20,998 nt of DNA from JAJDNW01 sp039714495. Its GTDB lineage: Bacteria > Desulfobacterota > Desulfobacteria > Desulfobacterales > B30-G6. Positions 6,488-12,973 of this stretch are shown piece after piece. The notes beneath the pieces were generated by a model. That model ran no database searches. It was not told where the DNA came from and was given only the letters and a program-made list of their open reading frames with translations. Both the position numbers and the translations under genes were made by a program. The stretch covers positions 1 through 20,998 of the forward strand of contig JBDLJD010000074.1 of NCBI GenBank assembly GCA_039714495.1, given 5' to 3'. Numbering within the stretch: position 1 is the first letter of the stretch; each line of letters starts with the position of its first letter.

Positions 6488-7618
6488 ATGAAAAGAGATT
6501 TTGGAAAGGTATTGATTGTAGCTGTTGCGACCCTTTTTCTGTCACTTACCATCACCGGTGCCGGTCTTGCTGCGGACACCATTAAGCTGGGTGTTGGCGG
6601 CGTGCACAGCGGGGATCTTGCTTCTTACGGTATTCCGACCATTAAGGCTGCCGAACTGGTTGTGAAAGACATTAACGCCAAGGGCGGCGTTTTGGGAAAA
6701 CAGGTTGAATTGGTCGTGGAAGACGACGTCTGTAAACCGGATATGGCCACCAACACCGCCACCAAACTCGTGGGCGAAGGCGTGACGGTTGTCCTGGGGC
6801 ACATCTGCAGCGGCGCCACCAAGGCTGCCTTGGGCATTTACAAAGAGTCCAAGATCATCACCATGTCCCCCTCGGCCACCAACCCGGCCCTGACCCAGAG
6901 CGGTGACTATCCCAATTTTTACCGCACCATTGCATCTGACGATGCCCAGGCCCGCCTGGAAGTGGATTTCGCACTGGATATTCTCGGCGTAAGCAAGATT
7001 GCCGTGCTGCACGACAAGGGCGACTACGGTAAGGGCCTGGCTGAGTTTGCCAAAAAATTTATCGAAGAAGATTCACGGGCTGAGGTTGTTTTCTACGAGG
7101 GCATCACCGTTGGCGCAATGGACTATTCCGCCGTTGTCCAGAAAATCAAGCGCAGTGGCGCGGATGCGGTTATTTTCGGCGGGTATCATCCCGAAGCATC
7201 CAAGATCATAACCCAGATGCGCAAGAAAAAAATGGGAATGCCGTTTATCTCAGATGACGGCGTAAAAGACGACACCTTTATCAAAGTGGCCGGCAAGTAT
7301 GCCGAAGGCGTTTATGCCACCGGTCCCATGGATGTTTCTACCAACCCCATGGCCGCTGCTGCCAATGAGGCGCACAAGGCCGCTTACGGCGAAGATCCCG
7401 GTGCTTTCTACCTGAATGCCTATGCCGCAGCCCTGGCGCTGCTCGCGGGCATCGAGAATGCCGGATCCACGGATTACGATGCTATTGCCAAGGCACTTCA
7501 GACAAAAGCTGTCGACACGCCCCTTGGAAAGATCAAGTTTGACAAGATGGGGGATGCCATCGGCGTAGGTTTTTCCATGTACCGCGTGCAGAACGGCACG
7601 TATGTGGAATTGAAGTAA
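6488..7618 (+). CDS. livK: Branched-chain amino acid ABC transporter, periplasmic binding protein
   Basis: This is a 376-residue type I periplasmic binding protein of the LivJ/LivK family, which captures Leu/Ile/Val or related amino acids and hands them to LivHM. A signal peptide (MKRD..., hydrophobic to about residue 24, cleavage after GLA) precedes the mature start DTIKLGVGGVHSGDLASYGI. The two early cysteines (in DDVCKPD and GHICSGAT) match the conserved disulfide of LivJ/LivK. Later family marks include ITMSPSATNPALT, VLHDKGDYGKGLAEF and DAVIFGGYHPEASKI. The ATG at 6488 is chosen over the in-frame TTG at 6482 because AGGAGG at 6472-6477 is then 10 bases away instead of 4. It is the first gene of livKHMGF. 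The exact ligand cannot be told from sequence. Confidence 0.93.
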   Translation: MKRDFGKVLIVAVATLFLSLTITGAGLAADTIKLGVGGVHSGDLASYGIPTIKAAELVVKDINAKGGVLGKQVELVVEDDVCKPDMATNTATKLVGEGVTVVLGHICSGATKAALGIYKESKIITMSPSATNPALTQSGDYPNFYRTIASDDAQARLEVDFALDILGVSKIAVLHDKGDYGKGLAEFAKKFIEEDSRAEVVFYEGITVGAMDYSAVVQKIKRSGADAVIFGGYHPEASKIITQMRKKKMGMPFISDDGVKDDTFIKVAGKYAEGVYATGPMDVSTNPMAAAANEAHKAAYGEDPGAFYLNAYAAALALLAGIENAGSTDYDAIAKALQTKAVDTPLGKIKFDKMGDAIGVGFSMYRVQNGTYVELK

Positions 7619-7637
7619 CCAAACCATAGAAAGAACA

Positions 7638-7678
7638 GTCGGGGGACAGGCCAGAGCAGGTCTGGCCCCTGACTTTTT
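7638..7678 (+). terminator. Hairpin plus T-run after livK
   Basis: GGCCAGA (7649-7655) pairs with TCTGGCC (7661-7667), extended by GTCGGG/CCTGAC with a left-side bulge. A run of five Ts at 7674-7678 follows directly. This is a classic intrinsic terminator shape inside the operon. Such partial terminators after binding-protein genes commonly let the binding protein be made in excess over the membrane subunits. Confidence 0.7.
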
Positions 7679-7749
7679 CTGGTACCTAAATCCGCATGCC
7701 CGGCACATTACCGCAGGGCATGCAGTAGGATCTACTTTCAGGTTGACGC

Positions 7750-8652
7750 ATGGAATATTTTGCTGAACTTTTTCTGGGGGGATTGACGCGGGGGAGCATT
7801 TACGCCTTGATCGCTCTTGGCTATACCATGGTCTACGGTATCATCCAGCTGATCAATTTTGCCCACGGCGAAATCTACATGATCGGTGCCTTTACCGCTC
7901 TGATCGTGGCCGGTATTCTTTCCATGCTGGGCTGGAATCCGATTGTGATTCTGATTTTAGCCTCGGTGATTGCCGTGGTCTATTCCGCCTCCTATGGCTG
8001 GACCATCGAGAAGCTGGCCTACAAGCCCCTGCGCAAGGCGCCCAGGCTGTCCGCCCTGATCAGTGCCATCGGCATGTCCATGTTTCTGCAGTACTATGTG
8101 CTGCTGGCCCAGACATCCAATTTTCTGCCCTTTCCCGAACTGATACCGGATTTCAAATTCATGGAGCCCATCGAGCACGTGGTCCGCTCCACGGAGCTCG
8201 TCATCTATATCACCACGGCCATAGTCATGGTGCTGTTGACATTCCTGATCAAGTTTACGCGCATCGGCAAGGCCATGCGGGCCACGGCCCAGGACCGGGA
8301 CATGGCCATGCTGGTGGGTGTGGATGTCAACAAGGTGATTTCCTTTACCTTTATCGTCGGGTCGGCCACGGCAGCGTTGGGCGGAGTGCTGATCGCATCA
8401 CACACGGGTCAAATCAACTACTATATCGGCTTCATCGCCGGCATCAAGGCGTTTGTGGCGGCTGTTCTGGGGGGCATCGGCAGTATGCCCGGGGCGGTTC
8501 TGGGCAGTATGGTGCTGGGCATGTCGGAAAGCTTTTTCACCGGCTATATCTCCAGCGATTATGAAGATGTATTTGCCTTCCTCTTCCTGGTTTTTACATT
8601 GATTTTCAGGCCGTCCGGGATCCTGGGGCGAAGCGACACAGACAAAGTGTAG
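7750..8652 (+). CDS. livH: Branched-chain amino acid ABC transporter permease LivH
   Basis: This is a 300-residue inner-membrane permease. The N-terminus carries the family hallmark: GGLTRGSIYALIALGYTMVY then INFAHGE at residues 35-41. Other LivH marks are RKAPRLSALISAIGMSMFLQ, the cytoplasmic loop GKAMRATAQDRDMAMLVGVD that contacts the ATPases, and the C-terminal AAVLGGIGSMPGAVLGSMVLG followed by FRPSGILGR. Length is standard (E. coli LivH about 308). It lies 131 bases after livK, past the hairpin. The ribosome site is weak (CAGG 9 bases upstream). The stop codon falls in a short perfect hairpin. Confidence 0.95.
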   Translation: MEYFAELFLGGLTRGSIYALIALGYTMVYGIIQLINFAHGEIYMIGAFTALIVAGILSMLGWNPIVILILASVIAVVYSASYGWTIEKLAYKPLRKAPRLSALISAIGMSMFLQYYVLLAQTSNFLPFPELIPDFKFMEPIEHVVRSTELVIYITTAIVMVLLTFLIKFTRIGKAMRATAQDRDMAMLVGVDVNKVISFTFIVGSATAALGGVLIASHTGQINYYIGFIAGIKAFVAAVLGGIGSMPGAVLGSMVLGMSESFFTGYISSDYEDVFAFLFLVFTLIFRPSGILGRSDTDKV

Positions 8653-8671
8653 CATCGCTTCGCGATGCTAC
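8649..8671. terminator. 10-bp perfect hairpin overlapping the livH stop
   Basis: Arms 8649-8658 and 8662-8671 are perfect, with a 3-base loop (TTC). The TAG stop of livH is 8650-8652, inside the left arm. No T-run follows immediately. Because livM follows in the same direction, it may be an mRNA-stability or processing element and not a full terminator. Confidence 0.5.
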
Positions 8672-8714
8672 TCAACGCGGCCTTGCCGCTAAAAAAGTAA
8701 TAAAAAAGCCAACG

Positions 8715-9926
8715 ATGTTTAGCTTAAACGAAATAAAAAAATCATTTCTGATTGCCCTGTGGTTCATGTTTCTGACCTTTCCCATCATGGTCATAAAAGT
8801 GAACACCATTTACAAGACCATCGAGTGGCGCTGGGAGCGCATCCTCATGGTGGGGATCGGCGCGTTTGTGCTCTCTTTTGTGTGGCGTTATCTCATCAGG
8901 CGCAAAGAGGCCGGTATCAAAAAAGCCGATATTGGCGAGGAGCAGCAGTCGATTGTTCAACGCATCATGGAGGAGAGGAAAATTTATCTGCCGTCCCTGG
9001 CCGCCATTGCGGTTTTCGTGGTGATCTTTCCCTTTGTGTTCTCCATGTACCAGACCAACATCATGACCACGGCCCTGATTTACGTGGTGGTGGGCTTAGG
9101 ATTAAACATCGTGGTGGGCCTGGCCGGCCTGCTGGACCTGGGGTATGTGGCCTTCTATCTGGTGGGGGCTTACACCTATGCGCTGCTGAACCTGCATTTC
9201 GGCCTGGGATTCTGGACCGTGCTGCCCATTGGTGCCCTTTTTGCCGGTATTTTCGGAGTCATCCTGGGCTTTCCGGTGCTGCGTCTGCGGGGCGACTACC
9301 TGGCCATTGTGACCCTGGGGTTCGGGGAGATCATCCGGCTGATCATGGAAAACTGGAACGCGTTTTCCTTTGGGCCCAGCGGCATTGCCAACATCCCCAG
9401 GCCGGGCCTGTTCGGGCTGGATCTCTCCCTGCATCAGAATATTATCTACGTTTACTTTATAATGATCGGACTGGCGATTTTCACTATCTTCGTGGTGCGG
9501 CGCCTGCAGGATTCGCGCCTGGGCAGGGCCTGGATAGCCCTGCGCGAGGACGAGGTGGCCTGCCAGGCCATGGGCATCGACAAATGGAAAACCAAGCTGA
9601 GCGCTTTTGGCCTGGGAGCTACGTGGGCTGGTTTGGGCGGGGTCATGTTTGCCGCCAAAACCACTTTTATCAACCCGGCCAGCTTTACCATCTGGGAATC
9701 GATCATCATTCTCTGTGTGGTGGTGCTGGGCGGCATGGGGTCTATTCTGGGCGTGATCTGCGGTGCCATGATCCTGATCCTTTTGCCGGAATACTTGAGG
9801 GCCTTTTCCGAGTACCGCATGCTCCTGTTCGGCGCCATCCTGGTGACAATGATGGTGTTCAAGCCCGAGGGCATCATCAGCAACGTCCGCAGAACCTATA
9901 AGTTCGAGAAAAACAAGCAATCATAA
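8715..9926 (+). CDS. livM: Branched-chain amino acid ABC transporter permease LivM
   Basis: This is a 403-residue inner-membrane permease, partner of LivH. Residues 1-90 are an N-terminal extension with two hydrophobic helices (about 11-30 and 43-61) and a charged linker. The LivM core starts near residue 92 and shows GLGLNIVVGLAGLLDLGYVA (about 127-146), FPVLRLRGDYLAIVTLGFGE, the ATPase-contact loop LGRAWIALREDEVACQAMGI and the C-terminal VLGGMGSILGVICGAMIL with FKPEGI. E. coli LivM also has an extended N-terminus, so this is normal. It starts 62 bases after livH with little visible ribosome site and is followed by livG after 14 bases. Confidence 0.94.
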   Translation: MFSLNEIKKSFLIALWFMFLTFPIMVIKVNTIYKTIEWRWERILMVGIGAFVLSFVWRYLIRRKEAGIKKADIGEEQQSIVQRIMEERKIYLPSLAAIAVFVVIFPFVFSMYQTNIMTTALIYVVVGLGLNIVVGLAGLLDLGYVAFYLVGAYTYALLNLHFGLGFWTVLPIGALFAGIFGVILGFPVLRLRGDYLAIVTLGFGEIIRLIMENWNAFSFGPSGIANIPRPGLFGLDLSLHQNIIYVYFIMIGLAIFTIFVVRRLQDSRLGRAWIALREDEVACQAMGIDKWKTKLSAFGLGATWAGLGGVMFAAKTTFINPASFTIWESIIILCVVVLGGMGSILGVICGAMILILLPEYLRAFSEYRMLLFGAILVTMMVFKPEGIISNVRRTYKFEKNKQS

Positions 9927-9940
9927 AGACAGATCATCAT

Positions 9941-10729
9941 ATGGAACCGATTCTCCAAGTAAAAGAGCTCACCAAGGATTTCGGGGGGCTGCGCGCCCTC
10001 GACAGCATCGACCTCGAGGTGCACAAAGACCAGATCGTGGCCCTGATCGGCCCCAACGGTGCCGGCAAGACCACTTTTTTCAACTGCATTACCGGCATAT
10101 ACAAGCCCACCAAGGGCGAGATGCTGATCTCTCCCAAAGGCAAGCAGCAGAAAAGTCTCAAAGGGCTCAAACCCAATCATGTGACCGAACGCGGCCTGGC
10201 GCGCACCTTTCAGAACATTCGCCTGTTCCAGAACATGACCGTGCTGGAAAACGTCATGATCGGCCGGCATTGCCGGATGAAAGCCGGCATACCCGGGGCG
10301 ATTTTCAAGAATCCGGCCACTAAAAGGGAAGAAGCACAGGCAATTGCGGACAGCTACCGCATGCTGGAGAAAATCGGTCTCGAGCAATATGTGGACGAAT
10401 ATGCCAAGAACCTTCCCTACGGGGCCCAGCGGCGCCTCGAAATCGCCCGGGCCATGGCCACCGACCCCTTCATCCTGCTGCTGGATGAGCCGGCCGCTGG
10501 CATGAATGCCCGGGAAACCAAGGAGCTGGACGACCTCATCATTCAGATCCGCGATCGGGAAAAGATTTCCATCCTGCTCATCGAACACGACATGAAGCTG
10601 GTGATGAGCCTGTCCGACATGATTTATGTGGTGGACTACGGCAAGAAAATCGCCCAGGGCACGCCCCGGGAAATCAAGAACAACCCCGATGTTATCAAGG
10701 CATATCTGGGAGAGGATACAGATGCTTGA
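9941..10729 (+). CDS. livG: Branched-chain amino acid ABC transporter ATPase LivG
   Basis: This is a 262-residue cytoplasmic ATPase with all ABC motifs: Walker A GPNGAGKTT at residues 37-45, Q-loop in RTFQNIRLF, the LivG-type variant signature LPYGAQRRLEIARAMA, Walker B ILLLDEPAAGMN and the switch His in LLIEHDMKLVM. The insert between Walker A and the signature (including the IPGAIFKNPATKREE region) and the length are typical of LivG, which is longer than LivF. It pairs with LivF to power LivHM. Its last 8 bases overlap the livF start, implying coupled translation. It contrasts directly with the motif-less ABC subunit at 3116-3805. Confidence 0.96.
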   Translation: MEPILQVKELTKDFGGLRALDSIDLEVHKDQIVALIGPNGAGKTTFFNCITGIYKPTKGEMLISPKGKQQKSLKGLKPNHVTERGLARTFQNIRLFQNMTVLENVMIGRHCRMKAGIPGAIFKNPATKREEAQAIADSYRMLEKIGLEQYVDEYAKNLPYGAQRRLEIARAMATDPFILLLDEPAAGMNARETKELDDLIIQIRDREKISILLIEHDMKLVMSLSDMIYVVDYGKKIAQGTPREIKNNPDVIKAYLGEDTDA

Positions 10730-11429
10730 AGTCAGGGAGATGAAAACATATTACGGCAATATCCAGGCCCTGAAAGGCGTCGACATCCAGATATCCGAAG
10801 GGGAGATCATCACCCTGATCGGGGCCAATGGCGCCGGTAAAACCACCACGCTCATGTCCATTTCCGGTGTGGTGCCCCCGCGCAGCGGGGAGGTGCTGTT
10901 CCTGGGCAAGCCCATCAGCGGCCTGCAGCCCAACGAGATCGTGGCCCAAGGCATCTGCCAGGTGCCGGAAGGTCGCAGGATATTCCCCTATCTGACGGTC
11001 AGTGAAAACCTTGACATGGGTGCTTTTTTGAGAACCGACACCCAGGAGATCAAAAAGGACATTGATTACATTTTCTCGCTGTTCCCGATTCTTGCCGAAC
11101 GGCGCAACCAGGCCGGGGGCACCCTTTCAGGCGGTGAACAGCAGATGCTGGCCGTGGGCCGGGCCCTGATGGCCAAACCGCGCCTTTTGCTCCTGGATGA
11201 GCCTTCCCTGGGGCTGGCGCCCCTGGTGGTCAAACAGATTTTTGAAATCATCAAAAAGATCAACCAGGAAAATAAGACCACCATCTTCCTGGTGGAGCAG
11301 AACGCCAACCAGGCGCTTAAAGTGGCCCACCGGGGCTACGTCATGGAGAACGGTAAAATCACCCTCTCCGACACCAGCCAGAACCTGATGGCCAACGATG
11401 AGGTCAAGAAGGCGTATCTCGGCATATAA
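10722..11429 (+). CDS. livF: Branched-chain amino acid ABC transporter ATPase LivF
   Basis: This is a 235-residue cytoplasmic ATPase. The N-terminus MLEVREMKTYYGNIQALKGV is the family's usual start, so the ATG at 10722 is used instead of the longer in-frame opening at 10626 inside livG. It has a GGGAGAGG ribosome site about 9 bases upstream. Motifs are Walker A GANGAGKTT at 34-42, Q-loop in GICQVPEGRRIFPYLTVSEN, signature LSGGEQQMLAVGRAL, Walker B LLLLDEPSLGLAP and a switch residue within FLVEQNANQAL, the LivF version. It is the last gene of the operon. The TAA stop is inside the left arm of a 26-bp perfect inverted repeat. Confidence 0.96.
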   Translation: MLEVREMKTYYGNIQALKGVDIQISEGEIITLIGANGAGKTTTLMSISGVVPPRSGEVLFLGKPISGLQPNEIVAQGICQVPEGRRIFPYLTVSENLDMGAFLRTDTQEIKKDIDYIFSLFPILAERRNQAGGTLSGGEQQMLAVGRALMAKPRLLLLDEPSLGLAPLVVKQIFEIIKKINQENKTTIFLVEQNANQALKVAHRGYVMENGKITLSDTSQNLMANDEVKKAYLGI

Positions 11430-11486
11430 AATCAAATTTCCCTGATTTTTTTGCCTTGCAAAAAAAATCAGGGAAATTTGATTTTA
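11427..11486. terminator. 26-bp perfect inverted repeat ending the liv operon
   Basis: Arms 11427-11452 and 11461-11486 are perfectly complementary around an 8-base loop. The livF stop (11427-11429) is the first codon of the left arm. Runs of seven Ts (11446-11452) and seven As flank the loop, and another TTTTA closes the right arm. It is AT-rich and symmetrical, so it could end transcription in either direction. Confidence 0.7.
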
Positions 11487-11552
11487 ATATGTGTCAGAAA
11501 GTTAAAAAACAGATCGTTATTATATCTCTCCGAAAACCGAGCATCCAAGGGC

Positions 11553-11607
11553 GTCATTCCCGCTTGCCTGCCCCGGTAGCGGTCTTGGGCCGGGGGCGGG
11601 AATCCAG
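11553..11607. repeat. dRS3-like repeat with an expanded centre
   Basis: The ends, GTCATTCCCGC and GCGGGAATCCAG, match the dispersed repeat at 4999-5025 and 15797-15822. The centre is longer here and GC-rich (about 32 bases), forming its own imperfect CCCCGG/CCGGGG pairing. It lies in the 11487-11722 gap, in which I see no gene and no convincing promoter. Confidence 0.6.
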
Positions 11608-11722
11608 GAACAAATTATGCATATATAACACACCTTGTGGTGAACTGATGACGTTATGGATGGTACGGCTGATCATTCCCCTAACCTTTTACCCGTAGTT
11701 AAAATTGACCAGACCGATAAAC

Positions 11723-12895
11723 ATGCCTGTTAAGTCTAAAATACTGGTCCTGGTTTTTACATACCTGCTGTTGTGTCTTTCATCTTCGGTGGTTGCGGAG
11801 GAGACGAAGGCACCGGCTGATTCGGTAACTGACCCTATCAGCGATGAAACAATGCCGTTTGCCGAGCAGGATGCAGAAAAAGAAAAGGGCCGCCTGGGGA
11901 TAACGCCCTTTCCGGTCATCTATTACACCCCTGAAACCAGCCTGGCCCTGGGCGGGGGGGTCGTGTTCACTTTGCGGGACGAGGGCGACTCCCTGGAAAC
12001 GCGCCCTGATAACCTGCAGGTCATGACGGCCTACACCCTCAACAACCAGTTTTTTCTCAACCTGGCCCCGGAAAAATATTTCAACGACCAGCGCGGTCGG
12101 CTTTTCATGAACATCGGCTATTTGAACTGGCCCACCTCGTTTTTCGGTATCGGCAATGACTCGGGTATCGATGTGGGGGAGATCGAGGAACTGGAGGAGA
12201 CCTACACGGACGAGTCCTTCATGCTGCAGCCCTGGGTCGTGCATGAAGTGGTGGCTGATTTGAGCATGGGGCTTACACTGGATTGGAAAAATACCCATGT
12301 CGAAGATGTCGAGGAAGGCGGCCAACTCGAACAGGGGGATCTCGTTGGTTCGGAAGGCGGCGTCCGCTCCGGCATGGGGCCGGTCATCACCTGGGACACC
12401 CGGGACAACCTTTTTGCCCCATCCCGGGGAAGCTGGTTCAATGCCTGGGCCTGGTTATACCGGGAGTGGATGGGCAGCGATTTTGACTATGACTACTATG
12501 GCCTGGATCTCCGGCACTACCGATCCATTGGAAGAGAGAGCGTCCTGGCGCTGCAGGGGTTTATGGCCCTCACCAGCGGCGATGTCCCTTTCAATGAATA
12601 TCCTACCCCCCTGATGCGGGGACTGTACGAGAATGTGTTTACCGATAAAAACGCTGCGGCCGTCAGGGCGGAATACCGCTTTCCCATCAAAGGGCGCTGG
12701 GGGGCTGCCGTGTTCGGCGCCGTGGGGGATGCCTTCCCGGATGCCACCACCACGGAAGAGATCGACCTGAAGGTAGCCGGCGGCGTCGGCATGCGCTTTG
12801 CCCTCAATAAACAGGAGAAAATCAACATCCGTTTGGACATTGGTGTCAGCCGCTACGGGATTTTTCCCTACGTCATGCTGCAAGAAGCCTTTTAA
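11723..12895 (+). CDS. POTRA-less BamA/TamA-superfamily outer-membrane barrel
   Basis: This is a 390-residue outer-membrane protein. A signal peptide (about 1-25, cleavage after SSVVA) is followed by about 30 acidic, probably disordered residues, then a beta-barrel. Superfamily (Omp85/bacterial surface antigen D15) marks are the start GRLGITPFPVIYYTPETSLA with a GGGVVF strand, TWDTRDNLFAPSRG (about 223-236; family DtRDn...P.rG), MRGLYENVF at about 298-306 where most have the RGF/RGY lid motif, and AEYRFPI. The last residue is Phe, as in BAM-targeted barrels. No POTRA domain fits in the short N-terminus, unlike BamA or TamA. The ATG at 11723 is preferred to the TTG at 11705 because it begins a normal signal peptide; no ribosome site is obvious. 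It is followed, 78 bases on, by the ydbH-like gene, suggesting joint function. Confidence 0.85.
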   Translation: MPVKSKILVLVFTYLLLCLSSSVVAEETKAPADSVTDPISDETMPFAEQDAEKEKGRLGITPFPVIYYTPETSLALGGGVVFTLRDEGDSLETRPDNLQVMTAYTLNNQFFLNLAPEKYFNDQRGRLFMNIGYLNWPTSFFGIGNDSGIDVGEIEELEETYTDESFMLQPWVVHEVVADLSMGLTLDWKNTHVEDVEEGGQLEQGDLVGSEGGVRSGMGPVITWDTRDNLFAPSRGSWFNAWAWLYREWMGSDFDYDYYGLDLRHYRSIGRESVLALQGFMALTSGDVPFNEYPTPLMRGLYENVFTDKNAAAVRAEYRFPIKGRWGAAVFGAVGDAFPDATTTEEIDLKVAGGVGMRFALNKQEKINIRLDIGVSRYGIFPYVMLQEAF

Positions 12896-12896
12896 A

Positions 12897-12957
12897 CAAA
12901 TAAAATATTTGGTGAATCCTATTGTTACCAAAAAGGATTCCCCAAATATTTTATTTG
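12897..12957. terminator. 24-bp near-perfect hairpin between the barrel gene and ydbH
   Basis: Arms 12897-12920 and 12934-12957 match at 23 of 24 bases around a 13-base loop. It begins 2 bases after the barrel's stop and ends 16 bases before the ydbH ATG, in a zone without a clear Shine-Dalgarno. It could terminate, or attenuate read-through into ydbH. Confidence 0.6.
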
Positions 12958-12973
12958 ATGATAACATCGGATT

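Noticed and set aside
8759..9901. Long plus-strand opening of about 380 codons in another frame of livM
   Set aside because: livM has full family motifs in its own frame. The alternative product is rich in Gly/His/Arg/Pro with no domain pattern, as expected from GC-biased third positions.
10626..10721. N-terminal extension of livF inside livG
   Set aside because: The extra 32 residues are out-of-frame livG sequence; the family start and a ribosome site are at 10722.
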